Assembly (NCBI RefSeq): GCF_000970045.1
Contig: NZ_CP009505.1
Coordinates: 3,186,808 to 3,250,807, forward strand
Reading direction: 5' to 3'
Source of the DNA: Methanosarcina sp. MTP4
GTDB lineage: Archaea > Halobacteriota > Methanosarcinia > Methanosarcinales > Methanosarcinaceae
DNA: 64,000 bases
The position numbers and the translations under genes were made by a program. A model generated the notes under the pieces. That model was not told where the DNA came from and searched no databases. It saw nothing but the letters and a program-made list of their open reading frames with translations. Below, one piece after another: positions 9,638 through 18,225 of this stretch (position 1 is its first letter; every line of letters begins with the position of its first letter).

Positions 9638-10297
9638 ATGTTAATGCACGTAATCAATGTGGGACACGACGTCTTTAAGGCAAACGACAAGCTTGCCGAA
9701 AAAAACCGGAAGAGCCTTGACAAGCACGGGGTCCTTGCGGTGAACATCATGGGAGCTATAGGCTCCGGAAAGACCACCCTGATCGAGGAAGCCATCAAAG
9801 CCCTCAAGGACAAATACAGGATAGCAGTGATCGCAGGGGACGTTATCGCAGAGATGGACGCCTCCCGTTTCCGGAAACTCGATGTGCCGACCGTCCCTGC
9901 AAACACGGGAAAGGAATGCCACCTGGACGCTAAACTTGTCGAGAAAGCCCTGAAAGAAATCGACCTCAAAAACACCGATCTCCTTATAATCGAAAACGTG
10001 GGCAACCTGATCTGCCCCGTGGACTTCAAGCTCGGGGAACACCTGAGGATAGTCGCCGTCAGTGTGACCGAAGGAGACGATATCATCCTGAAACACCCCA
10101 TGATCTTCAAGACCGCCGAACTTGCAGTGATAAACAAAATAGACCTTGCGGCGGCTGTTGATGTTGACCCGGAAAAGATGGTCGCCGATATCCAGGCCCT
10201 GAACCCCGAAGTCCCCATTCTTCTGACCTCAAAACATTCCAGGGAAAGCCTTGACCTGTGGGTAGGTGCAATTGAAGCAGGGCTCGAAAGCAGATAA
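9638..10297 (+). CDS. hypB: Hydrogenase nickel-insertion GTPase HypB
   Basis: This 219-residue SIMIBI-class GTPase powers nickel delivery. The P-loop GAIGSGKT is near residues 39-46, with AGDVIAEMDASRF as the switch region, ENVGNL and NKIDLA as the guanine-specificity motif. There is no His-rich nickel-storage N-terminus and no CxxCGC motif. It lies 93 bp after hypA; a TTTTTAAAA element near 9592-9601 could be a separate promoter, but a read-through operon is just as likely. Confidence 0.95.
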   Translation: MLMHVINVGHDVFKANDKLAEKNRKSLDKHGVLAVNIMGAIGSGKTTLIEEAIKALKDKYRIAVIAGDVIAEMDASRFRKLDVPTVPANTGKECHLDAKLVEKALKEIDLKNTDLLIIENVGNLICPVDFKLGEHLRIVAVSVTEGDDIILKHPMIFKTAELAVINKIDLAAAVDVDPEKMVADIQALNPEVPILLTSKHSRESLDLWVGAIEAGLESR

Positions 10298-10381
10298 GGA
10301 AAAAGTAAGCAGATGGGACGGGAAAGAGCCTGGAGAAAGCAGGAAGAGATAAAGCGGAAAAAAATTGAAAAAGAGGTCAGT

Positions 10382-11434
10382 ATGAAGTCCACTACAATTA
10401 CTCTGGAACACGGGGCAGGCGGAGAAGTGATGCAGGCTCTGATAGGCGAAATCATCCTGAAAAACTTCAATAGCAAGAGCGCAGGCTCGGTGGGGCTCGA
10501 GAGCCTGGACGACGGCTCCACGGTCAAACTTGAAAATTTTGATTCGAATTCCGAACTGGTCCTGACCACGGACAGCCATGTGATCATACCTGCTTTTTTC
10601 CCGGAAACGAACATAGGCAGGTTGGCCGTTGCAGGCACAATCAACGACCTGACGATGATGGGGGCAAAACCCCTTGCCCTGACCTGTGCGGTCATTGTAC
10701 CGGAAGGTTTTCCCATGGACGACTTTGAAGCAATCATCAAAACCATGGCCGTCACGGCAGCCGAAGCTGAAGTCCCGATCATCACGGGAGATACCAAGAC
10801 CGTGGAAAAGGACGCTCTTGATTCGATCATCCTGAACACCGCGGGGCTCGGGATAACCGCAGCAGAAATACCCGTAAGGGACTCAGGACTTTCCCCGGGA
10901 GACAAAGTCCTGGTCACGGGCACCATAGGTGACCACGGGATCTCCCTTATGGCTCACAGGGAAGGCTTTGACTTCGATACCGACCTGGTCTCGGATTCCG
11001 CACCCCTCTGGAAGCTTATAGAACCCCTCCTTGAGCTCAAAACCCCCGAAGGGGCAGCAGTCATAACCGCCATGAAAGACCCGACCCGCGGGGGGCTTGC
11101 AAACGCCCTCAACGAGATGGCGGAAAAGAGCGAAGCCGGAATCCTCCTGGAAGAAGAAGACATCCCCTTCAAGCCCGCAGTCTCCGCAGCCTGCGAGATG
11201 CTGGGCCTCGACCCCCTGGAAGTCGCAAACGAAGGAAAAGCCGTAATAGGGGTAAAAGCCGGCTTCGAAGAAAAAGTGCTGGAAATCCTGAAAAAACACC
11301 CCTACGGAAAAGATGCTGCGGTCATAGGGGAAGTGACCTCCGAAAACAAAGGAGAAGTGGTCCTCAGGAACCGCTTCGGCGGCATGCGCTACGTTGATGT
11401 GCCTGCAGGAGACCCCATTCCGCGCGTGTGCTAA
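10382..11434 (+). CDS. hypE: Hydrogenase maturation protein HypE (cyanide-ligand synthesis)
   Basis: HypE (350 residues) dehydrates the carbamoyl group on its C-terminal cysteine to a thiocyanate and so supplies the CN ligands. The protein ends in PRVC, the invariant tail cysteine. The N-terminus TLEHGAGGEVMQ and the PurM-type motifs (DPTRGGLANALNEMA) are typical. The ATG at 10382 is preceded by GAGGTCA; an upstream ATG at 10313 would add a lysine-rich stretch unlike the family. HypF, which supplies the carbamoyl group, is not encoded in this window. Confidence 0.95.
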   Translation: MKSTTITLEHGAGGEVMQALIGEIILKNFNSKSAGSVGLESLDDGSTVKLENFDSNSELVLTTDSHVIIPAFFPETNIGRLAVAGTINDLTMMGAKPLALTCAVIVPEGFPMDDFEAIIKTMAVTAAEAEVPIITGDTKTVEKDALDSIILNTAGLGITAAEIPVRDSGLSPGDKVLVTGTIGDHGISLMAHREGFDFDTDLVSDSAPLWKLIEPLLELKTPEGAAVITAMKDPTRGGLANALNEMAEKSEAGILLEEEDIPFKPAVSAACEMLGLDPLEVANEGKAVIGVKAGFEEKVLEILKKHPYGKDAAVIGEVTSENKGEVVLRNRFGGMRYVDVPAGDPIPRVC

Positions 11435-11570
11435 AATTGAAAATATTGAAGATATTATAAGTGGCCGATGTTCCGGCGGAAATTTCCCGAGATGCCGGGG
11501 AGATTCTTCCCGAGGATCTTCCCGAAGACACCTCAGGCGATTTCCCCGATAATATTCACCCAGATTTAAA

Positions 11571-11612
11571 AAATATATTTGTAAGTTTTCTCATTTTTAT
11601 TTTTCATTCTTA
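11571..11612 (+). terminator. T-rich terminator after hypE
   Basis: After hypE comes a C/G-rich stretch with repeated TTCCCGA motifs (11476-11545) and then a run of T-rich sequence (TTTTCTCATTTTTATTTTTC) on the plus strand, typical of archaeal termination. It overlaps the end of the convergent gene at 11613. Confidence 0.5.
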
Positions 11613-11963
11613 TTATACATCCCTGTGAAGGCGGCATCCCCTGTAAAGGACATCTCTCAGGTAAATAGTGTATAAAACGAGGTCTTTAACAAGGCTCGGA
11701 CTGAGATCCTCATCCAGTTCAAAATCCAGTAAATTGTCCCTTAGTTTTTCAAAATTTTCGGGATCTTCCGATTTGAGGTAGTCGCAACCTTTCAATAAAA
11801 GAAAAAGTGCCCTGCTGTGTATATCAAAACATGCCTCTCTGCTTATTTCCCGGTTGAAATTAAGAGATGTTAAAACCTCGGAAATAGGAGAGTTAAGTTC
11901 AAGCAGCACATTGCTCAAAGCATCAAAGTCTATGTTACTCGCACCAGTATTTTTTACAGCCAT
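11613..11963 (-). CDS. Hypothetical small helical protein
   Basis: This 116-residue, probably all-helical, soluble protein is not a family I recognise. It is acidic, with no signal peptide or membrane segment, and two cysteines (KGCDYL and RGCRLH). It converges on hypE and shares no obvious function with it. The upstream minus-strand sequence has TTTATAAAG near the start codon but no strong ribosome-binding site, so the start is uncertain. Codon use looks like that of real genes nearby. Confidence 0.6.
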   Translation of the reverse strand: MAVKNTGASNIDFDALSNVLLELNSPISEVLTSLNFNREISREACFDIHSRALFLLLKGCDYLKSEDPENFEKLRDNLLDFELDEDLSPSLVKDLVLYTIYLRDVLYRGCRLHRDV

Positions 11964-12237
11964 ATTCTTTATAAAGTATTTTGAAAAATAAAAATATTTC
12001 TTTTCATGTTATAAATATTTGTAATGTGTAGCTGTTGGAAACTGCAAGGACCGCAAAGAAAAGTCAAAAACAAAATTAAAATATAAAATATGTAACAGGT
12101 ATCTAATTGTCCTGCGTATAATTATCCACATAACTGCAACGGTAATGTGTCCAGGGGTGTTTATGCCCCGGCAGACACCCGAAGAACCAATAATTAATGA
12201 AAAGCATGCATGGAGAAACTTGACAGGAGGAGAGACA

Positions 12238-12756
12238 ATGGTTATAATGGAATTTAAAGACAAAATCCCAAAAATCTCCGGAACAGCTTTTGTTGCGGAT
12301 TCTGCGGATATAATAGGAAACGTGGAGATCGGGGATTTATCAAGCATCTGGTTTAATGCGGTGATCCGCGGGGATGAAAACCGGATAAAGATCGGAAACA
12401 GGACCAGCATCCAGGATAACGCGGTTATTCATGTAGACACCCATGACGGGATTGAGATAGGGGACAACGTGACAGTCGGGCACGGAGCGGTAATTCACGG
12501 ATGCAAAATAGAAGATAACGTGCTGATAGGAATGAATGCAACCGTTTTGAATGGGGCTGAAATCGGGAAAAATTCCATAGTCGGAGCGAATGCCCTCGTG
12601 TCCCAGGGGAAGAAATACCCTGAAAGCAGCCTTATTATCGGGGTCCCGGCGAAGGCAAAAAGGGAAACTAACGAAGCAGAGATTGAGGGAATAAGAGAAA
12701 ATGCAGCGGAATATGTTGAACTGGCAAAAGAGTACAGGGAAGCAAGCGGTAAGTGA
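12238..12756 (+). CDS. Gamma-carbonic-anhydrase-like hexapeptide-repeat protein
   Basis: This 172-residue left-handed beta-helix protein is built from hexapeptide repeats. Three histidines placed like the metal ligands of archaeal Cam are visible: the AVIHVDTH context near residue 64 and the VGHGAVIHGC pair near residues 81 and 86. A trimeric zinc or iron carbonic anhydrase or CamH-like enzyme is the best guess; an acyltransferase fold without activity is the alternative. The ATG at 12238 has GGAGGAG upstream. There is no signal peptide, so it should be cytoplasmic. It is distantly related to the protein at 34734-35294. Confidence 0.85.
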   Translation: MVIMEFKDKIPKISGTAFVADSADIIGNVEIGDLSSIWFNAVIRGDENRIKIGNRTSIQDNAVIHVDTHDGIEIGDNVTVGHGAVIHGCKIEDNVLIGMNATVLNGAEIGKNSIVGANALVSQGKKYPESSLIIGVPAKAKRETNEAEIEGIRENAAEYVELAKEYREASGK

Positions 12757-12783
12757 TGAAAAAAAGGCCAGGGAGTAGCCCGG

Positions 12784-12814
12784 AAAATTAGCGGATAGAC
12801 CACTAATTTTTTTT
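12784..12814 (+). terminator. Hairpin and T-run terminator
   Basis: The inverted repeat AAAATTAG (12784-12791) and CTAATTTT (12803-12810), followed directly by more T residues, lies 27 bp after the carbonic-anhydrase-like gene. It can act as a stem-loop/U-run terminator. Confidence 0.6.
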
Positions 12815-12922
12815 AAAAGTTGACAGGGTGTTTGCTAGATAACCGAAGGTTTCTTTAATAACCCTTAAATTTAAAATTGGGAGTGACGTTAACTACTACT
12901 TACAAAATTAGAAAGTGATACA

Positions 12923-13384
12923 ATGGGGAATAGAAATCTACTCAAAGTACCGATACTTGTAACGATGCTGCTTATGTTAAGCCTTACAATAAGCGGTTGC
13001 GCAACTCTGCAATATGTAAGCCAGGAACCCGAAATAACGGAAGAAGTATATTCGATCTCAGGGAACACGGTTGAGCTTTCCTTAGACCAGGTCCCTGAAC
13101 TGGCAGAAGTAGGCAATGCAGTCACCATAGTTGATGAAGGGCTGCCCACATACATGGTAATAGCCAGGACCGGAGAAGACAGCTACGTGGTTGCCTCCAG
13201 CGAGTGTACCCACAGGGGCATGGCCCTCTCCTACGAGCACGACGAAAAGGTCTTCAGATGTTCATCCCTGGGGCATTCGGAATTCAACCTGGACGGATCT
13301 CCGGGAGAAGGGTTTACGGAAGAGCCTTTGAGGATATACGAACACTCAATTGAAGGAGATCTGATGACAATATCCTTCGAATAA
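12923..13384 (+). CDS. Rieske-type [2Fe-2S] lipoprotein with atypical second motif
   Basis: This 153-residue protein starts with a hydrophobic signal ending in SGC (residue 26), a lipobox-like site, so it is probably anchored outside the membrane. The C-terminal half is a Rieske fold: box 1 reads CTHRGMAL, and box 2 reads CSSLGHSEFNLDG followed by a GEGF/EEPLRIYE ending. Box 2 has four residues between cysteine and histidine instead of the usual two (CxxH). Methanosarcina has no quinone bc1 complex, so a role in envelope electron transfer, perhaps with methanophenazine, is only an inference. The gene stands alone, with no neighbouring cytochrome b. Confidence 0.82.
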   Translation: MGNRNLLKVPILVTMLLMLSLTISGCATLQYVSQEPEITEEVYSISGNTVELSLDQVPELAEVGNAVTIVDEGLPTYMVIARTGEDSYVVASSECTHRGMALSYEHDEKVFRCSSLGHSEFNLDGSPGEGFTEEPLRIYEHSIEGDLMTISFE

Positions 13385-13534
13385 AAGCCGAAAACAATTC
13401 ATTCCTTTAGCACGGGGAGCCGGTCGTAATCAAGGGTCGGCAAACCCGCCATTCATGTCCTAACAGTCAGGCAAACTCATCAATTAAGGCACACACAGGC
13501 ACGCCCAGGCACACACAGGCACGCCCGGGTACAC

Positions 13535-14929
13535 TCATATACCTTTCTCGACTGTAATTTTACCGGACTCCACAGCCTCCACCAGCATCTTATAATCACG
13601 TTCGTTCTGGTCAGCGTAAGCCACGGCAAAGTCAGCGATAGCCCTGGGAAGTGTCTTACCTTTGCCGATGTATCCCGAGATGGCAGACGCATCTCCGGTC
13701 CTGGCATGGGCTCGGGCAAGGCAGACACTGCACACCTTCAGGTAGGTCTCCAGGCCTTCTTCGTCCAGGTCAGCTACGTCCATCGAACCTTTCATGTCTT
13801 TCAACTGGCGCCAGTAATACTGGACACCTGTCAACGGACTCTCGTGCCATCCCAGGAAGATGTCACTTGCAGCCTGCATCAGGCGCTGTCCAACCACCAC
13901 ACGTTCCGCATAGCTGCCATAGTCCCTCTTTGGGAGGTAAGGCTCCAGGACCGACGGCCCTGCCTCTTTCAGCTGCAAGATCAGCGCATCACCTTCAGCA
14001 CCCCCTTCCAGCAGGACGATAAAACAGCGCGTACCGACACTGCCAACGCCGCCCACCCGCAAGGCCACGCCCGAGATCTGGAAGCGTGAGAGGAGCAGAC
14101 GCCGCTCTTCCGACAGGCTGCTCAGGTAGTCCTTCCACATCTTTTCGACATCTTTCTCGGTTATCTGGGCTTTCTGTTCCTCGGTAAGCAGCTCGCTCAG
14201 CCGCACCAGGAGCGGAGGGTCATTGAGGATCCGCCGCCGCCCATCAACTACCTCGGTGAGCTTTTCCAGGGTCTGCTCGTGCGTATGCTCACGAGCCTTC
14301 TTGACCATCTTCCGAGCGCTCTTTCCCGCTTTTCCGGAGGAGCGCTGAAAGGCTTCGAGGACCCTGTCCACCTCCACGTGGAAATACCACACGTCCAGGG
14401 CCGATGCCCGGGCGAGGCGCAGCATGGCATCCTGATAGGCAGCGGTGACTGTCTCTGCCAGTTTCCGGTTCACCTTGTCGCTAAACCCATTATTCCGTCC
14501 GGCAACCACTGCGCTTGCTGCCAGGCGCTTGAGGTCCCACTCCCAGGGACCCGGATAAGCCTCGTCAAAATCATTGACGTCGAAAACCAGATTCCTCTCA
14601 GGCGTTGCAAAGACGCCGAAGTTTAAGAGGTGGGCATCGCCGCAGAGCTCCACCTGCAGCCCAGTCACCGGCGTTGAAGCAAGGTCTGCCGCCATCACAG
14701 CCGCCGAGCCTCGCAGGAAGGTAAAAGGCGATTCCAGCATCCGCCCATATTTAATGGGCAACAAATGCTCCAGACGACCTTTATCCTGCTCCTGAAGCAG
14801 GCTGACCGGATCGGGACGGTCAGGGGCGGGCCCCCAGATCCCGTGACTGCTGCGGGGAGCCTCCCTGCGCAGCGCCTTACCACTCTCCCACCTTTCCAAA
14901 CGGGTAGACATCCTTTCATTGAATGACAC
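13535..14929 (-). CDS. DUF2252 family protein
   Basis: This 464-residue soluble protein matches the DUF2252 family: the CGDAHLLNFG motif near residues 97-106 followed by DVNDFDEAYPGPWEWDL. The family is thought to have a kinase-like (aminoglycoside-phosphotransferase) fold, but its reaction is not established. The base composition is clearly richer in G and C than the neighbours, and the family is mostly bacterial, so transfer is likely. The longest frame starts at a GTG (14929) with GGGGG upstream; an ATG 18 bases later is possible. A TTTATA element near 14980 on the minus strand may be its promoter. Confidence 0.85.
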   Translation of the reverse strand: MSFNERMSTRLERWESGKALRREAPRSSHGIWGPAPDRPDPVSLLQEQDKGRLEHLLPIKYGRMLESPFTFLRGSAAVMAADLASTPVTGLQVELCGDAHLLNFGVFATPERNLVFDVNDFDEAYPGPWEWDLKRLAASAVVAGRNNGFSDKVNRKLAETVTAAYQDAMLRLARASALDVWYFHVEVDRVLEAFQRSSGKAGKSARKMVKKAREHTHEQTLEKLTEVVDGRRRILNDPPLLVRLSELLTEEQKAQITEKDVEKMWKDYLSSLSEERRLLLSRFQISGVALRVGGVGSVGTRCFIVLLEGGAEGDALILQLKEAGPSVLEPYLPKRDYGSYAERVVVGQRLMQAASDIFLGWHESPLTGVQYYWRQLKDMKGSMDVADLDEEGLETYLKVCSVCLARAHARTGDASAISGYIGKGKTLPRAIADFAVAYADQNERDYKMLVEAVESGKITVEKGI

Positions 14930-15226
14930 TTATAAACCCCCCAATAATTCAGCGCCCTCTTTTCGAACTTATTTGTCTGCTATAAATGCTGATTATTTAT
15001 ATACTGGTTAATATAAAAATTAATCATTTTCGTGTTTTGCATGAAGCGTGAGGAAAATGCACCCCTGGCATTTCATATTCTTCACCGTTGGGCCACCTAT
15101 TGAGTGAAACACTTCGACAGGATGTAAGCTAAAACCTCAGTACAGTATAATAAAGATCAAATAGTAAAGCACCCAATCTAAGGAAAAAAGTAAAAACCTG
15201 ATGAAGAAGTGTATGGAAGCAAAAAT

Positions 15227-15838
15227 ATGAAAACAGACCCGATTGTGCAAGAAGAATTATGGCGTTCGGTTGCAGTATACTTTTTTTCCCTTTTAACCAT
15301 TGGGGCCCTGAATTTGAAAGGATATATCTCAATTGGGGGGATTGAAACTATTCTTCTGGCCTTTCTTATAACAGCAGTCCACTTCTCACTCATGGTCAGG
15401 TACAGAAAAAAAGAGGGCCTGATCGACTCTTCGATCTTCTCAATAATTGGCTACATTTTTCAATCAGGGTCACTTGAGAAAGGAAAAACCAGGTGTTCAG
15501 CCTCGGGGCAAAAGTCCCGGATCATTCTGGCTGTTGCAATCTTCGCATACATTGTTTATCTTGATGCGTCCGTAAAGTACGGGCTGGACCAGATCATCTG
15601 GCCACTGGTGCTTGTCTTTTTCGGAGCTTCCCTTTCAGAAGTTGTTTTTTCAGGAGGGAAAAAAGACCATGCCGACCTACTTAAATGGGGAACTTTCTAC
15701 GCAATAACCTCGGTTTTCGTATTTGCCCGCTATCTGGTGCTGGGCTACCCTGTTTTACCGGTCCTGAAGGGAGCCATGATTGTCGGGACCGTATTATTGA
15801 TGTTCCTGCTTTTGATGCAAAAAAGGAGCGCCACATGA
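15227..15838 (+). CDS. Hypothetical membrane protein
   Basis: This 203-residue protein has about six hydrophobic segments (for example VAVYFFSLLTIGALNL, ETILLAFLITAVHF, ILAVAIFAYIVYL, IIWPLVLVFFGASL, FYAITSVFVFARYL and MIVGTVLLMFLLL) separated by basic loops (RYRKKEG). It is not a family I recognise. I prefer the ATG at 15227 (MKTDPIVQEELW), preceded by GGAAGC; an earlier ATG adds six residues. It stands alone, divergent from the DUF2252 gene, with a TATTTATATAC element at about 14993-15003 upstream. Confidence 0.7.
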   Translation: MKTDPIVQEELWRSVAVYFFSLLTIGALNLKGYISIGGIETILLAFLITAVHFSLMVRYRKKEGLIDSSIFSIIGYIFQSGSLEKGKTRCSASGQKSRIILAVAIFAYIVYLDASVKYGLDQIIWPLVLVFFGASLSEVVFSGGKKDHADLLKWGTFYAITSVFVFARYLVLGYPVLPVLKGAMIVGTVLLMFLLLMQKRSAT

Positions 15839-16017
15839 AAAAATATATGAGGAAGAAAATGGTTGTCCTGCATCCTTCATTTGATATTTTTAAGCAAAAA
15901 AGAGTATAGCTTGCTCTGAACCCTTAATTATGCCCCATACAACCGGAATTAGTAATCTCACGTCATTCTTGTCTCCTGGCGCCGAAGGCGGCTGGCTTTT
16001 ACAGAATAAAAAATAAT

Positions 16018-16255
16018 AAAAGAGAAGAAGAAAGATGAAGAGAGAAGAAAAAAGAGAAGAAGAGAGAGAAGAAGAAAGATGAAGAGAGAAGAAAAAAGAG
16101 AAGAAGAGAGAGAAGAAGAAAGATGAAGAGAGAAGAAAAAAGATGAAGAGAGAAGAAGAGAGAGAAGAGGAAAGATGAAGAGGAAAGATGAAGAGAGAAG
16201 AAAAAAGATGAAGTGAGAAGAAAAAGAGAGAAGAAGAGAGAAGGAGAATAGGTGT
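16018..16255. repeat. Purine-rich low-complexity tandem repeat
   Basis: About 240 bp are almost pure A/G on the plus strand, built from repeated GAAGAGAGAAGA, AAAGATGAAGAG and AAAAAAGAG blocks, with the longest near-identical unit about 58 bp. It lies between two convergent genes. The open frame across its minus strand (Ser/Phe/Leu repeats) is an artefact of composition. Confidence 0.85.
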
Positions 16256-16288
16256 AAAATTCATAATATTTCCTTCATAGTAATTGCT

Positions 16289-17113
16289 TTATTTTTCAAT
16301 AAATCCATAGGCTATTGAGCCAGGGCTATTATTACCATAGTAATTTTTAATTCTCAATCTTTCAAATTCGCCACTACCAATTCTCTCTTTGATAACAACT
16401 CTTTTTTTACAAACACGTAATGCGTTCAAGACGATTTCCTTTGTTAAAGGTCGGTGTTCTGCAAAAGGTCGTAAAGAATTTATTGAAGCTGACTTTTGAT
16501 TTGGGGTGCGAAACATAGGGTCAAAATATACCACATCAAAAGTATTATCCACTTGATTTAAAAGGTACTCTTCATAAGATGCATTTAATACTTCTATTCT
16601 ATTCATTAAAATTTTAGTTTGAACATTCACATTTTCATAGGTGTCTAAACCATTTTTAGTTAAATAGGCAATGTACTTGCTTACTTCAATTCCTACAACC
16701 GTTCCCTTTTCTCCGACAGCACAAGATGATACAATAGCATCTGAAGCAAGACCTAATGTACAGTCCAGTACACTAAATCCGGGTTGTAGTTTCATGGCTT
16801 TCAGCATAGGATTTTCAAACCCCTGGCTAATTGCTCTCAGCTTAAACTCAGCCATGTTCGGATGCCAGAAGAGTACACTGTCAGCCCCCTTTAAAGTAAG
16901 TCTATCCCTCCCAACAATTAAAAAGCGCTCAAAATTATGTTTTTTTATCATTTGACTGACTGTATAATCCCCCCTTTGGATATATACAGCATCCAGTTCG
17001 TTGGATATTTTTAAGGCTTTGTCTATAAGATGTTGTTCCGCTTTTCTTGATGTTGTAACTGCAACTTTCGTCAACTGGCTATGTTTGGAATTTGGATCGT
17101 TTTTTATATCCAT
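16289..17113 (-). CDS. Class I SAM-dependent methyltransferase, RsmJ-like, bacterial-looking
   Basis: This 274-residue Rossmann-fold methyltransferase has the SAM motif LDCTLGLASDA near residue 119, an acidic GIEVSK motif, and the catalytic-region motif YFDPMFRTPN near residue 200. The layout, with an N-terminal helical region before the SAM motif, resembles RsmJ (16S rRNA guanine N2 methyltransferase) and its Firmicutes relatives; the substrate is not proven. Upstream lies GGAGGTGA, a very strong ribosome-binding site. AT-rich codon use and the isolated position suggest transfer from a bacterium. Confidence 0.75.
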   Translation of the reverse strand: MDIKNDPNSKHSQLTKVAVTTSRKAEQHLIDKALKISNELDAVYIQRGDYTVSQMIKKHNFERFLIVGRDRLTLKGADSVLFWHPNMAEFKLRAISQGFENPMLKAMKLQPGFSVLDCTLGLASDAIVSSCAVGEKGTVVGIEVSKYIAYLTKNGLDTYENVNVQTKILMNRIEVLNASYEEYLLNQVDNTFDVVYFDPMFRTPNQKSASINSLRPFAEHRPLTKEIVLNALRVCKKRVVIKERIGSGEFERLRIKNYYGNNSPGSIAYGFIEK

Positions 17114-17466
17114 TATAATTCACCTCCATAAATAGTAAAACAAAACGGTTTTAGGGAGGAATAATATAAACACAAATTACAATTTTATGATATACAGGCT
17201 TATTGCTGCCTATTAATATAATCTTCATGTTTAGTAATTTATAATGGTAAGGGCACAAGTTATCCAAGTTTATCCTCTAATATAGTAGATGTTGTAATAG
17301 TTAGTTTCCTTAGTTTTCCAACTCTCTTGGAAGGGTTATACCTTTATCGGCCACTTTTGTAAAAAATGTATTAAATGAATTGAAATATTAAAAAATTAGA
17401 AAATTAACCTAAGTATAATTTTAAAGAGCGGCGTCTTTTAGAGATACCTATATCCCAAAAATTTAG
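17114..17466. other. AT-rich intergenic region
   Basis: About 350 bp lie between the methyltransferase and the first tRNA-Leu-like copy. I see no gene, tRNA or repeat that I can support here. Confidence 0.4.
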
Positions 17467-17551
17467 TGTGAGGGATGGGATTCGAACCCACGAGCTCCTA
17501 CGAGACCAGGCCCTCAACCTGGCGCCTTTGACCTGGCTGGGCAACCATTGC
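17467..17551 (-). pseudogene. Degenerate tRNA-Leu(GAG) copy
   Basis: This 85-nt copy keeps the D arm, the anticodon loop TTGAGGG (GAG), the variable arm and the T arm of the two copies downstream. Its acceptor stem is broken: the 5' strand GCAATGG faces the 3' strand CCCTCAC with three mismatches of seven pairs. The other two copies pair perfectly. It is probably not charged and is best called a pseudo-tRNA. Its anticodon stem, by contrast, has paired changes (CCAGG with CCTGG), so that stem still forms. Confidence 0.8.
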
Positions 17552-17670
17552 AATTCTATTTTTGGCACAACATGCACCTTAATGAAGACGACACACAGAC
17601 TCTAAATAGATGGGATAAAATTTTTAGAAAAAATGCATTTTAAGAGAATAACACTTCAAAGAAAGTTTGG

Positions 17671-17755
17671 TGCGAGGGATGGGATTCGAACCCACGAACT
17701 CCTACAAGACTAGGCCCTCAACCTAGCGCCTTTGACCTGGCTGGGCAACCCTCGC
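17671..17755 (-). tRNA. tRNA-Leu(GAG)
   Basis: This 85-nt class II tRNA has acceptor GCGAGGG/CCCTCGC (all seven pairs), anticodon stem CTAGG/CCTAG around TTGAGGG, so anticodon GAG reading CUC and CUU, a long variable arm, a T arm with GGTTCGAATCC, and discriminator A. CCA is not encoded. It is identical to the copy at 17868-17952. Confidence 0.95.
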
Positions 17756-17867
17756 TCTTCGATTTTGCGCCTTAATGAAGACGACACACTGAACTGTGAA
17801 TGAATTGAAACAAGGCTTTTAGGAAAAACGTATTTTGAGAAAGAATAACACTTCAAAGAAAGTTTGG

Positions 17868-17952
17868 TGCGAGGGATGGGATTCGAACCCACGAACTCCT
17901 ACAAGACTAGGCCCTCAACCTAGCGCCTTTGACCTGGCTGGGCAACCCTCGC
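17868..17952 (-). tRNA. tRNA-Leu(GAG), first of three tandem copies
   Basis: It is identical in sequence to the copy at 17671-17755, 197 bp away, with the same flanks (AAGAATAACACTTCAAAGAA on the 3' side and CTCTTCGATTT on the 5' side). This copy is nearest to the only clear promoter, so it probably leads the transcript. Confidence 0.95.
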
Positions 17953-18002
17953 TCTTCGATTTCTGGCGCAGCACGCACCTTGCACTCCCTCACAATATCA
18001 AC

Positions 18003-18020
18003 GATTATATATAAAGATTT
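18003..18020 (-). promoter_or_regulatory. TATA promoter of the tRNA-Leu array
   Basis: The minus strand reads CTTTATATATAATCG, a strong archaeal TATA box, which should start transcription about 30 nt before the first tRNA-Leu. Confidence 0.6.
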
Positions 18021-18225
18021 CGAGCCGTGAGGAACGGTAATAATAATTGGCGGAAGACTCCGCATGGAACTGAATAATTCCGAAGGTGTTCAGGGCCCCT
18101 AAGGGCCTCTAATAGTTTCTGAAAACCCCCGAAAACATCAGAATTTCCGGGGCCGGAGAGTAAACAGATAGCATATACTCTACCGACCCGGGAGAAGGGT
18201 ATGAACCGGCTCTTAAAGCACGGGC

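Noticed and set aside
15890-16264. Open frame on the minus strand rich in Ser, Phe and Leu
   Set aside because: It is the translation of a purine-rich tandem repeat with no homologous content and no reliable start site.
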